DNA from: CAJQND01 sp051010055
GTDB lineage: Bacteria > Pseudomonadota > Alphaproteobacteria > Rhizobiales > CAJQND01
Reading direction: 5' to 3'
NCBI GenBank assembly: GCA_051010055.1
Contig: JBPCVY010000200.1
Coordinates: 1-13,265, forward strand
DNA: 13,265 nucleotides
The notes beneath the pieces are model-generated. The model searched no databases. It was not told where the DNA came from and saw only the letters and a program-made list of their open reading frames with translations. How positions within the stretch are numbered: the stretch's first letter is position 1; each line of letters begins with the position of its first letter. Shown piece after piece: positions 5,175 through 12,057 of this stretch. The translations under genes were made by a program, and so were the position numbers.

Positions 5175-7307
5175 CTAACCAAATACGATAGGATCTCCAA
5201 GAAGGGATGGAACATTCCCCACCTGCTGCAAAGCCCATCGCAGCTCTTCGCGTTCTGCTCCGCTCATTTCCGCCGGTGCCACCTTGTTCGACAGCTTGTG
5301 GCCGACATCGAGGTCGCGCAGTTGTTGTTTGAGAATCGCCTCAAGCAAAATCCGGTGAGCATCCAAAATATTGTCAACAAACGCACTTCCCTGCTCCACG
5401 TGATCGCGCACCGCCTCAAACCTTTCATAGGTTGACCGCGCGCTGATGCCGTTTTGCAGCGCAAGCACCCGGGCGGCGGAAAAAATCGGCATAATTCCAC
5501 CCTTTTTGAGGTCCATCCGGCCGTCTTCAAGCTTGAAACGGTTAAGCCATCCGAGAGGAACTTTGTAGTCCACAGCGTTTACCGTGAGCAGTTTGAGGAA
5601 GTTTTGAGCCTCCTTCGCCCAGCCCAGCGCATCTGCGTGCAGTTTATCGCCCAGCCGGTGGTCACCATGAACTGCCACACTATCGAAGAAAATATCGGCG
5701 TTCAAAACATCCTGTGGCCGCGAGCGGGTGAGCCAGCCCGCAATATCCTCGCGCCAGTGGCCCACATCCATGCGCCACTCAGCATTGCTGGCCATGATGC
5801 CTCCCTTGCAATAGGCAACGCCAACATGGTCGAGTATTTCGGCAACCCTTTCTCCAACGGATTTGAACCATCGATCGGCCTCACCTTCCGGCTCGCCTTC
5901 GGTGAAAATGATGGCATTGTCCTGATCCATGGCCAAAAGGCTTTCACCACGTCCACCTGAGCCCAGAACCAGCATTGCATAGGGAACGGGAGGCGCGCCC
6001 TTTCCCTGCGCAATCATCTCCAGCTCGGCGATTTCGCAGGCCCGGCGCGTCAGTGCGCGCAATTCACGCGAAATCACGGCGGCAATGTCGCGAGCATCAA
6101 CCTCTTCGTAAACAAGTCCGCGGGCAACCACGGTCAAATCTGCCCATATACGGCCCAGATCTTCCTGGCGTTGGGCATGCTCGATAGCATCGCCAAGGGA
6201 AAGCGCATCACTGGCGCGCTGGCGCAACAAATCGCGCGCACTCAAAGCTCCGGCAAGTCCACCATTTGCGCCGGACACCCCAAGGTGGCGGTAGCCCTGA
6301 AGGGACATTTTCCCGATTGCCCGGTAGACAAATTCGTCCTCGCCGATTGTATCTAGTGGACGTACGGCAAATTCACCTGCCACATGGCCGAGGGCATCTT
6401 CTTTATGGGCATCGATCGCGCGCAAGATATCGCGCTCGGTAACGATGCCATGCTCGTGCTCTCCGGGGACAGGTTCCACAAACACTGAACTGATTTGGTT
6501 TTTCATCATGACGCCCAGCACCGCGCCGAGCTTCATGTCATTGCCGACAATATGCGGCGGGGAACGCATGACATCGCGAACCCGGTGCCGGTAGGGATAG
6601 CTGTCGATACGGGCATATTCAGCAACCGAACGCGGAACCAGTTTTTCCTGGGTGACGATCTCATGCCAACCAGCCTGAACCTCGCCTTGAATTTCCTGGC
6701 TGAGCGCTAGGCATGCTTGTTCGGCCTGCGTAAGTGTGGTGATGCCTTTTCCGCGCAGGCGGGGCGTGAGCGCCTGAAAAACCTTGGCAGTCAAAATCGC
6801 GTCGCCTAGGGCCTGGTGTCGGTTTTCAACCTCAATGTTGAGCCAGCCGGCAACTGTGTCGAGGGATGAGTCCGGCAAGTTTGGTGATAGAATTTGAACC
6901 AGATGGCGCACATCAAGGCAGCGCGGCTTATGCCATTTCAACCCGGTACGTTCGTGTTCTGCCTGGAAAATGGCAACATCGAAACCAAGGGAATAACCAA
7001 GCACAACGGAACGGCCGATCCAGTCCGCAAACTCAGGCATAACTTCAGCAAAATCCCTGGCATCTTCCACATGGTGGTCATGAATACCGTGAATTTCTGT
7101 CGTTGATGGGGGGATCGGCTCGCCAGGATTTACAAGAACATCGTACGGGTTCTCATCGTTGATGACGCCGGAGGCTACCCTCACCGCACCGATTTGGATG
7201 ATACGCGCAGTGGCTGTATCAAGCCCGGTAGTTTCGGTATCAAGAACAACTGCCGAGAGCGAGGCAAGCGGCACGCCGGCATTGTTCTTTGCCCAGGTGA
7301 ACGACAT
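5175..7307 (-). CDS. DnaQ-type exonuclease - CBS pair - DUF294 nucleotidyltransferase fusion protein
   Basis: The 710-residue cytoplasmic protein has three parts. Residues ~17-180 are a DEDDh 3'-5' exonuclease: DTETTGLD (D23, E25), FDVAIF (D110) and HQALGD (H164, D169) provide the four acidic residues and the histidine. Residues ~246-365 hold two CBS domains (RDVMRSPPHIV and TERDILRAI in the first, SARDLL in the second), usually adenine-nucleotide sensors. Residues ~395-700 are a DUF294 putative nucleotidyltransferase related to GlnD, with GSGGRGE (449-455) and D461/D463 as the metal-binding pair. ATG 7307 is preferred to TTG 7343: it has AGGG seven bases upstream and puts the exonuclease at the normal distance from the N-terminus. 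Separate or fused versions of these domains are commonly encoded beside VC_2705-type symporters, so a role in controlling the neighbouring transporter is plausible but inferred. Confidence 0.92.
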   Translation of the reverse strand: MSFTWAKNNAGVPLASLSAVVLDTETTGLDTATARIIQIGAVRVASGVINDENPYDVLVNPGEPIPPSTTEIHGIHDHHVEDARDFAEVMPEFADWIGRSVVLGYSLGFDVAIFQAEHERTGLKWHKPRCLDVRHLVQILSPNLPDSSLDTVAGWLNIEVENRHQALGDAILTAKVFQALTPRLRGKGITTLTQAEQACLALSQEIQGEVQAGWHEIVTQEKLVPRSVAEYARIDSYPYRHRVRDVMRSPPHIVGNDMKLGAVLGVMMKNQISSVFVEPVPGEHEHGIVTERDILRAIDAHKEDALGHVAGEFAVRPLDTIGEDEFVYRAIGKMSLQGYRHLGVSGANGGLAGALSARDLLRQRASDALSLGDAIEHAQRQEDLGRIWADLTVVARGLVYEEVDARDIAAVISRELRALTRRACEIAELEMIAQGKGAPPVPYAMLVLGSGGRGESLLAMDQDNAIIFTEGEPEGEADRWFKSVGERVAEILDHVGVAYCKGGIMASNAEWRMDVGHWREDIAGWLTRSRPQDVLNADIFFDSVAVHGDHRLGDKLHADALGWAKEAQNFLKLLTVNAVDYKVPLGWLNRFKLEDGRMDLKKGGIMPIFSAARVLALQNGISARSTYERFEAVRDHVEQGSAFVDNILDAHRILLEAILKQQLRDLDVGHKLSNKVAPAEMSGAEREELRWALQQVGNVPSLLGDPIVFG

Positions 7308-7423
7308 TTCCAAGCCCTGTTTGGTCACGCGGTTATCGCGCAAGACAAGTTAGGCCATCCTACTACAGGGTGAGCGGATTCCCACCTTGATTGAGATCAA
7401 GCGGATTTTCGGGAAAACCGCAC

Positions 7424-7462
7424 AAAAAAAGGCCGGCCCGTGGGTTGCAACACGGACCGGCC
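7424..7462 (-). terminator. Strong orphan terminator on the minus strand
   Basis: On the minus strand GGCCGGTCCGTG and CACGGGCCGGCC form a 12-position stem with one mismatch (+ strand arms 7431-7442 and 7451-7462) and an 8-base loop, followed directly by seven T residues (7430 down to 7424). It has the form of an intrinsic terminator, yet no minus-strand gene ends just upstream of it. The nearest minus-strand gene (8140-8409) is separated by another terminator. It may end a small RNA or be left over from a lost gene. Confidence 0.7.
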
Positions 7463-7574
7463 CAGCGCTGTTGGCGGCGTTGGCGCAATCATTGGTCAAA
7501 TTTTGGGTGGCGGCGCAGGCGGCGGCATCTTGATGGTGATTGTCGGTCTCATCCGTCAACTCACGGAAAAATAG
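7440..7574 (+). pseudogene. Short glycine-rich reading frame, possible remnant of a gene's 3' end
   Basis: In one frame the sequence reads VGGVGAIIGQILGGGAGGG then ILMVIVGLIRQLTEK and stop (7572-7574). It is a hydrophobic, glycine-rich tail that looks like a real protein C-terminus, and a good terminator follows 30 bases later (7605-7637). Upstream the frame is open only to a stop at 7392, with GTG 7440 as the only standard start before the tail, no ribosome-binding site, and the minus-strand terminator hairpin overlapping the first codons. It is either a 44-residue protein of unknown function or, more likely, the surviving end of a larger gene. I do not recognise the family with certainty. 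Confidence 0.35.
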
Positions 7575-7604
7575 CCTGAACCCAGATATGTGTTCTGTAT
7601 CGCT

Positions 7605-7637
7605 GGGCGCGGCATTGCTGCGCCCGGCGATTTTCTT
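7605..7637 (+). terminator. Terminator on the plus strand after the glycine-rich frame
   Basis: GGGCGCGGC (7605-7613) pairs with GCTGCGCCC (7617-7625) over nine positions, including one G-T pair, with a 3-base loop, and is followed by GGCGATTTTCTT. It is placed correctly for the short reading frame ending at 7574, which supports transcription through that frame now or in the past. Confidence 0.55.
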
Positions 7638-7654
7638 GGGGAGTTAAGTAAAAA

Positions 7655-7685
7655 TTGATCCAGGTTTAGAAAAAGCTGCTATAAG
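7655..7685 (+). promoter_or_regulatory. Possible promoter of the small exported protein gene
   Basis: TTGATC (7655-7660) lies 18 bases before CTATAA (7679-7684), or 19 before TATAAG. This predicts a transcript start near 7691 and a leader of about 50 bases before ATG 7742. It lies right behind the preceding terminator, as expected for an independent gene. Consensus match only. Confidence 0.4.
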
Positions 7686-7741
7686 TTTCCAATTCGTGTT
7701 AAGGGGCAACTGGGGCGCAGCGCATAGGAGTTTGCGGGTTA

Positions 7742-8029
7742 ATGTGTAAGATCATCTCAGCTGGAATTGTTGCAGCCATCGCAAGTTGTGCTGCTATTGG
7801 AGTTGCAAGTGCGGCTGGACCGGAACGGATCCCGCAAGGACATATTTACGCACCAGGTGAAGAGTCCCTTCCGCCGAACCACAGCCGCCAGGCAGATATT
7901 GAAGCGCGTGCTGATGAATTTGAAGCCCGGCGCTACCGCAGCCAGCTTGAGAAAAGACGGAACATCGAACAGATGAACCTCAATCGGTTTGATTTCGGCA
8001 ATCCGAACAATATTCTGAACAACTGGTGA
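7742..8029 (+). CDS. Small exported hypothetical protein, 95 residues
   Basis: The product has a clear signal peptide (MCKIISAGIVAAIASCAAIG then VASA) with likely cleavage after ASA, about residue 24. The mature part of ~70 residues is hydrophilic. Its middle (residues ~48-78, RQADIEARADEFEARRYRSQ) is highly charged and predicted helical, and the end is Asn-rich (NRFDFGNPNNILNNW). No enzyme motif is visible and I do not recognise the family; a periplasmic structural or binding role is only a guess. The ATG at 7742 has AGGAG at 7726-7730, a slightly long 11 bases away. It has its own likely promoter and a strong terminator, so it is a single-gene unit. Confidence 0.72.
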   Translation: MCKIISAGIVAAIASCAAIGVASAAGPERIPQGHIYAPGEESLPPNHSRQADIEARADEFEARRYRSQLEKRRNIEQMNLNRFDFGNPNNILNNW

Positions 8030-8060
8030 GCACCCTCACCTAAAATCAAGTTTCAACGAA

Positions 8061-8098
8061 AACCCCGCAAAGCCTCAAAGAGCGTTGCGGGGTTTTTT
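8061..8098 (+). terminator. Terminator after the small exported protein gene, probably bidirectional
   Basis: AACCCCGCAA (8061-8070) pairs perfectly with TTGCGGGGTT (8085-8094), and the plus strand ends in a run of six T (8093-8098). On the minus strand the same stem is followed by TTTTCG, so it can also stop transcription from the Sel1-repeat gene that ends at 8140. Confidence 0.85.
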
Positions 8099-8139
8099 GA
8101 CGCCTGCCTGGTTGTCCAGATCAGAAACTTATTGAGCAC

Positions 8140-8409
8140 CTATACGGTCAAGAGCCAGTCCCGGGCCATGCGTTGCGCGGTGGCAACTTCACCCTGACTA
8201 AGCTCTGAGGCAATTTCGGTACGATATGTCCGCGCGCTTACATTGCCCCGCAGCGCGGCAAGGTTGAACCATTTGTGCGCCGCCACAAGATCGCGCTTTA
8301 CCTCACGGCCCAGGGAGTACATCAGCCCCAATTGCAAAAGTGCATCAGCTGCCCCGCTACGCGCATCTACTTTAATCCTGTCGACCCCGCTTGCCTGTGT
8401 ATGAGCCAT
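8140..8409 (-). CDS. Short Sel1-like repeat protein, 89 residues
   Basis: Residues ~19-55 read AADALLQLGLMYSLGREVKR then DLVAAHKWFNLAALRGN, which matches the Sel1 (TPR-like) repeat consensus AxAxxxLGxxYxxGxGVxxDxxxAxxWxxxAAxxGx, with Arg in place of the second glycine region. The rest (residues ~58-86) is a helical pair resembling a degenerate second repeat (GEVATAQRMARDWL). Sel1 repeats are protein-binding scaffolds; with a single good repeat this is a minimal form and its partner is unknown. There is no signal peptide, so it is probably cytoplasmic. ATG 8409 has GAGAGG eight bases upstream. The DMT transporter gene upstream on the same strand is more than 300 bases away, so it is probably transcribed separately. 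Confidence 0.8.
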   Translation of the reverse strand: MAHTQASGVDRIKVDARSGAADALLQLGLMYSLGREVKRDLVAAHKWFNLAALRGNVSARTYRTEIASELSQGEVATAQRMARDWLLTV

Positions 8410-8712
8410 TTTCCCAGCCTCTCATTTTTGTTGCCCCTTTATTCAGGAATTGACGCCTCCCTGGAGCAACTTCATTCCCAAGACCCCCATAGCCTTGATG
8501 CAACGCCAGTCTGCAGGGTGCGCAGGCAACATCCCGTTAAGCGGCACGATTAATAGAGGTTGAATAAAATCTGAATCAAAGGTTGACCGATTTCTCGAAG
8601 TGAGCAGAAAAGTCCCCTGATTCTGCCAAAAACCAGCTTTTGGCAGTGAGGCAAAAATGGACGGGGATTCACATTTACCTAACCAAAATTTCAACTGGGC
8701 ATGTTGGATGCG
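8410..8712. other. 303-base gap without a convincing gene
   Basis: This stretch between the Sel1-repeat gene and the transporter gene has only poor reading frames with odd composition. It holds a perfect 9-bp inverted repeat (8623-8646) and presumably the Sel1 gene promoter, for which I find no strong match. Nothing else was recognised. Confidence 0.5.
8623..8646. repeat. Perfect 9-bp inverted repeat with 6-base spacer
   Basis: CTGCCAAAA (8623-8631) and TTTTGGCAG (8638-8646) are exact reverse complements around ACCAGC. There is no T run on either side, so it is a poor intrinsic terminator. It could be an operator or contribute to ending the transporter transcript (stop at 8713). Confidence 0.5.
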
Positions 8713-9642
8713 TTAAGCCGATCCCTGCTTGCGGGCAGCTGGTACAACGGAAAGATAAACACCGGAAAGGATCATCAAAAGGCCTGCAAAATGGAAAGGC
8801 TGCGGGCTTTCTCCAAGAAACACGATTGCCATCACCATGCCGTAGGCGGGCATCAGGTAATACATAAGAGCAGCAACATTGGCCCCTGCCCGCTTCACCC
8901 CTTCGTTCCAGCAATAAAAGGCGGCAATGGCGGGAAACAGGCCCACATAGGCAATGGCCAGAATATTGCCGGAGGTAAACTCCACCTGGTTGCCAGTGAT
9001 AATCTGATCGCCTATATGGATCGGCGCCATAACCAGAACCCCAATTGCCGAAAGCACAGCCAAAAGGGTGAGGCCATCAATGGGCGGCGGCCACTTTCTG
9101 ATAATGACAGTATAAAGCGCCCATAACGGCATGGCTGAAAGGATGATCAAATCACCTTTGCCGAACTTGAGGTTGAAAATCACCTCCGGGCTGCCCCGCC
9201 CCACGATCACCAGCATGCCGAGAAAAGACAGCACCAGGCCCAGCGCCTGGCGTATGTTTATCTGCTCGCCAAGCATGATGTTGCTGATGGGAATAACAAA
9301 GAAGGCAAGGGTTGAGTTGAGGATCACGCCATTTGTAGCGCTGGTGTAGTGCAGGCCTTGATACACAATGAATTGGAACAGTCCCGTGCCCATAATGCCA
9401 AGGCCCAGGATTACCCGCCAATTCTCCTTAATCTGCGGCCATTGGCGGATAATGCCGCGCGCGCAAAATGGCAAAATCACTGCCAGCGCCACCGACCAGC
9501 GCCAAAAATTGAGGCCGGATGCAGGAATATCTGCATGCACGGCGCGGGCAACAACCCAGTTGCCGGCCCAAAAAAGCGGCGCCAACGCCAACATAAAATA
9601 GGCCTGAACCCCTGCCGCCTCCCGTTCATCGGGCAGCGTCAC
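8713..9642 (-). CDS. EamA/DMT-family transporter, 309 residues
   Basis: The product is a ten-helix inner-membrane protein of the drug/metabolite transporter superfamily. It has two EamA repeats, about residues 12-148 and 160-297. Visible marks are PLFWAGNWVVARAV in the first helix, the FQFIVYQGLHYTSATNGVIL segment (helices 3-4), GLVLSFLGMLVIV closing the first repeat, and ALMYYLMPAYGMVMAIVFLG then E in the last helices. Members export amino acids, metabolites or drugs; the substrate here cannot be told. Translation starts at GTG 9642, whose GTGA overlaps the stop of the upstream EEP-family gene, so the two are cotranscribed and probably translationally coupled. This overlap decides the start: no better ATG lies near. 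Confidence 0.9.
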   Translation of the reverse strand: MTLPDEREAAGVQAYFMLALAPLFWAGNWVVARAVHADIPASGLNFWRWSVALAVILPFCARGIIRQWPQIKENWRVILGLGIMGTGLFQFIVYQGLHYTSATNGVILNSTLAFFVIPISNIMLGEQINIRQALGLVLSFLGMLVIVGRGSPEVIFNLKFGKGDLIILSAMPLWALYTVIIRKWPPPIDGLTLLAVLSAIGVLVMAPIHIGDQIITGNQVEFTSGNILAIAYVGLFPAIAAFYCWNEGVKRAGANVAALMYYLMPAYGMVMAIVFLGESPQPFHFAGLLMILSGVYLSVVPAARKQGSA

Positions 9643-10712
9643 TGAGCTTGCCCGGATATGGCGAAAACACCAATTTGCGACAGGTGATCTGAGCCTGCGT
9701 TCTGCCCGGTTTCCGGAAGCGCCAGTGGGCGCACACCGCCCGAAATGTACATATGATCGATTGCAAGCTGGGGCAGATTAAAAAACCAGGCCGGCCAGGT
9801 GGGCAGCGAGGTTACCCGCCAAAGCCCTGCAAATTCCTGAAATCCGACAAGCATGAGCGAGCCTGGCGCGGCGTTGAAGTCACCGGTGACAATCAGCGGG
9901 CCTGGCGCGTTGAATGTCTCACGGGCCAGAGCTTTTACCTGCCGCCATTGGGCGTTGGGTGTGTCCGGCCTCAGGAAATGAGTGCCGAAAACCGTAACTC
10001 CGTTCAGTTCTTTACCGAACCGGGCCCAAACCGTAACCGGGCCCTCCCACCTGGCCTTGCCGCCGGTCTGTTCAAAAGGATGTTTTGAGACAATCGCCAT
10101 AGTGCATCCGGCAATTTCCGCACAGTCATACTGGTGCGGAAAGCTTTCCAATAGCCTATCCAGAAGCGGTTTGTGTTTTGGAAGATACTCGAGCAACACC
10201 GCAACATCGGCATCAGCTTGTGTTATCGCGTCGGCAATCTTGCCATTTGCGCCATTGCGCCCCCAGATGTTGAGGGAGACAAGGCGCAAGGCCTTCTCAC
10301 CGAGTACGGTTGTAAGCGGCGGCACTTTTGGTTGCGAATATTCCGGCCACCGCGCGGCAAAAAGAACAGTGCCGGCAGCAGCGAGCACCAGAATCAAAAA
10401 GGCATAGCGCTTGCGCCGCAACGTCAGCAGGGAGAAAATTGCAAGTGCGAACCCAACTGCTGCGCCCATAAGATGGATGCGTAAATGAGACACCGCATCA
10501 AGAGGAATCCACACCCCTCCAAGAAATCCAATGGCGATGAGAATGAGGCTGACGCACAAGCCAATGATGCAAAGGACTAGCAATCCTGCGCTCATTGGCG
10601 GGCGCTCCGCTTTGATTTTTCTGCGCCAGTCATTCTTCGGCGCCAGGGGCGCCTTAGAAGCGGTACCGCTTTCGATTTCCTGTTCTGTCAGGCTATCAGA
10701 AGATTTCGCCAT
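9639..10712 (-). CDS. Membrane-anchored endonuclease/exonuclease/phosphatase (EEP) family protein, 357 residues
   Basis: A polar N-terminus (~residues 1-40) is followed by three transmembrane helices (about 42-65, 78-98, 103-119). An EEP domain follows, probably in the periplasm. Catalytic-type residues are all visible: SLNIW (N148), LLEYLP (E175), GTHF (H245), TGDFNAAPGS (D278, N280), IDHMYI (D319, H320) and GSDHLS (D342, H343). EEP enzymes cleave phosphodiester or phosphoester bonds in nucleic acids, phosphoinositides or sphingolipids; the membrane-anchored form with three helices is a common bacterial type of unknown substrate. ATG 10712 is chosen over TTG 10733 since it is the normal codon, and a CATAAT -10-like box lies at 10741-10736. 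Its stop overlaps the start of the DMT transporter gene by GTGA, forming a two-gene operon. Confidence 0.9.
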   Translation of the reverse strand: MAKSSDSLTEQEIESGTASKAPLAPKNDWRRKIKAERPPMSAGLLVLCIIGLCVSLILIAIGFLGGVWIPLDAVSHLRIHLMGAAVGFALAIFSLLTLRRKRYAFLILVLAAAGTVLFAARWPEYSQPKVPPLTTVLGEKALRLVSLNIWGRNGANGKIADAITQADADVAVLLEYLPKHKPLLDRLLESFPHQYDCAEIAGCTMAIVSKHPFEQTGGKARWEGPVTVWARFGKELNGVTVFGTHFLRPDTPNAQWRQVKALARETFNAPGPLIVTGDFNAAPGSLMLVGFQEFAGLWRVTSLPTWPAWFFNLPQLAIDHMYISGGVRPLALPETGQNAGSDHLSQIGVFAISGQAQ

Positions 10713-10775
10713 AAAGTTACCAGCTCGCGCCAAGCATTATGCCATTTTGAACGGATTTTGGTGATTCAGTCACGC

Positions 10776-10804
10776 AAAAGCGGATACCGCAACCGCTTTT
10801 TTCG
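10776..10804 (-). terminator. Terminator downstream of the broken glycosyltransferase gene, probably bidirectional
   Basis: AAAAGCGG (10776-10783) pairs with CCGCTTTT (10793-10800) around a 9-base loop. On the minus strand the stem is followed by the remaining T residues of the arm, in the right place for the gene remnant ending at 10807. On the plus strand it ends in a run of six T (10797-10802). Confidence 0.6.
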
Positions 10805-10806
10805 TT

Positions 10807-11329
10807 CTATCCGGATACTTCAATTGTTTCGGGTTCCAGCCCATCCACCGCGCGCTGGTGGATTTGGAGATAGGCCTCCTCGATGTGTTTGGTAAACAAT
10901 TCAGTATCAAACAGCGGCTCTGTTTCCCGGCTTATTGCAAGCTCTGCCCTGATTTTCTTCGGCTCGGCCGGATTCAGCGCGAGTTCAAGGGCAAGCGCCT
11001 CATAGACCTTTTTTGATGTTGTCACCAGCTCTGGAAGGCCGACTGTGTGAAGAAGGCTGCTGGCAACCCTTGCTGCGAAGCCTTTGCCCTGCTTCGTCAC
11101 CAAAGGAAGCCCCGCCCAGAGCGCATCGCTTGCCGTGGTGTGGCTGGCCCGAGTTAATCCGCGCAACCGCACAAATATTCAAGAACGGAATAGCATTTGG
11201 ATAATGTTTCAGAAAATTTTCCGCCCTTGAAACAACTTCATGAAAGCGGCGGAGAGAGTAGAGCTTAAACAGCGCCGCATATTCTTAATGTGGAGACCCG
11301 GGTTGTTTTTGCGGCAGAGCGACGTTCTT
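10807..11329 (-). pseudogene. Remnant of a SPINDLY-type TPR/GT41 O-GlcNAc-transferase-like gene
   Basis: The 3' part, from the His codon at 11142 down to the stop at 10807, reads HTTASDALWAGLPLVTKQGK then GFAARVASSLLHTVGLPEL and so on. This is the well-known C-terminal end of SPINDLY-type (GT41) glycosyltransferases, including the UDP-sugar-binding HTTASDALW motif. In another frame, from 11284 down to about 11147, stands EYAALFKLYSLRRFHEVVSR followed by AENFLKHYPNAIPFLN, which looks like the first TPR of the same type of protein. So the start and the end of the gene are joined out of frame, and the middle (most TPRs and most of the catalytic domain, several hundred residues) is missing. Two further in-frame stops (11287-11285 and 11332-11330) precede the TPR piece. 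A short open frame from GTG 11172 exists but cannot make an active enzyme. Confidence 0.8.
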
Positions 11330-11383
11330 CTATATCTTTTCGCTGTCATAAAGGTAGCAAGATTGGGCGCACTCCATCAACTT

Positions 11384-11860
11384 TTACCCAAGCGCTCCCG
11401 CTGTTTTTTCGCTTGCTTGAGCCAGTTTTTGATAGCACTCAATGGCCTCATCCAACCGCCCTTCATCCAACAGAACACGGCCGAGATTGTTGCAGGCGGC
11501 CGCATAATCCGGCATAAGCTCCAACGCCCGGCGGAAGCACTCTATGGCTTTGCTGTTCAGGCCAAGATGAAGCCAAGATGCCCCCATATTGTTCAAAACC
11601 GGCGCCTGGCCCGGGTCAATTTTAAGAGATTTCCCGTAGCTTGATAACGCCTCCTCTTGGCGGCCCAAACCAGCCAGGGAAAGCCCCGCTACATTGTGCG
11701 CAGCATATATCTGAGGATTGCCGGCCACAATTCCACGCACCTTAGCCAGCGCTTCTTGCAGCTTGTTCTCACCGAACAATGCAGTCGCTGCGGCCAGCTG
11801 CCCGTCCAATGGAGCAGCGGCACTATGAATGCCCGCACCAACCAGTTCTGCTTGCGCCAT
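11384..11860 (-). CDS. Short TPR protein, 158 residues
   Basis: From about residue 20 the protein consists of tetratricopeptide repeats: QLAAATALFGENKLQEALAK, then YAAHNVAGLSLAGLGRQEEA, APVLNNMGASWLHLGLNSKA and YAAACNNLGRVLLDEGRLDE, each with the small/large residue pattern and the A/G-rich turn of TPRs. TPRs bind other proteins. The repeats are of the SPINDLY/O-GlcNAc-transferase style, and the gene lies directly before the remnant of such an enzyme in the same frame. It may be a separate small partner, a product of a tandem duplication, or the cut-off front of a second larger gene. ATG 11860 has no clear ribosome-binding site; the upstream ~80 bases are very AT-rich. The frame itself is intact. 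Confidence 0.72.
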   Translation of the reverse strand: MAQAELVGAGIHSAAAPLDGQLAAATALFGENKLQEALAKVRGIVAGNPQIYAAHNVAGLSLAGLGRQEEALSSYGKSLKIDPGQAPVLNNMGASWLHLGLNSKAIECFRRALELMPDYAAACNNLGRVLLDEGRLDEAIECYQKLAQASEKTAGALG

Positions 11861-12057
11861 TGGGAATTTCTATCACAGTTTTATGCGTCAAAATCCATTA
11901 CAATAAAAAATAAATATTTTTTTTATATCTATTATGATTTCAGGGATGCAAGTGAAAAACTTTCCCCAAACTTCTTGCCAGCGCCTTGCAAGCACGCTGC
12001 GTGCGTGGGAGGAAAATCCTGGTTGCCGCTTGTGCCGCAACAAACAAGGAACGCAAT

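Noticed and set aside
5454..5960. Plus-strand open frame inside the exonuclease/CBS/DUF294 gene
   Set aside because: Antisense shadow of conserved nucleotidyltransferase sequence; no independent start signals or motifs.
8443..8694. 83-codon minus-strand frame between the Sel1 gene and the transporter gene
   Set aside because: TTG start, no ribosome-binding site, unusual composition and a perfect inverted repeat inside; no family resemblance.
11880..11940. Very AT-rich stretch considered as an origin or transferred DNA
   Set aside because: Only about 60 bases, with no iterons, DnaA-box cluster, integrase or tRNA nearby; it is better read as an AT-rich intergenic promoter region.
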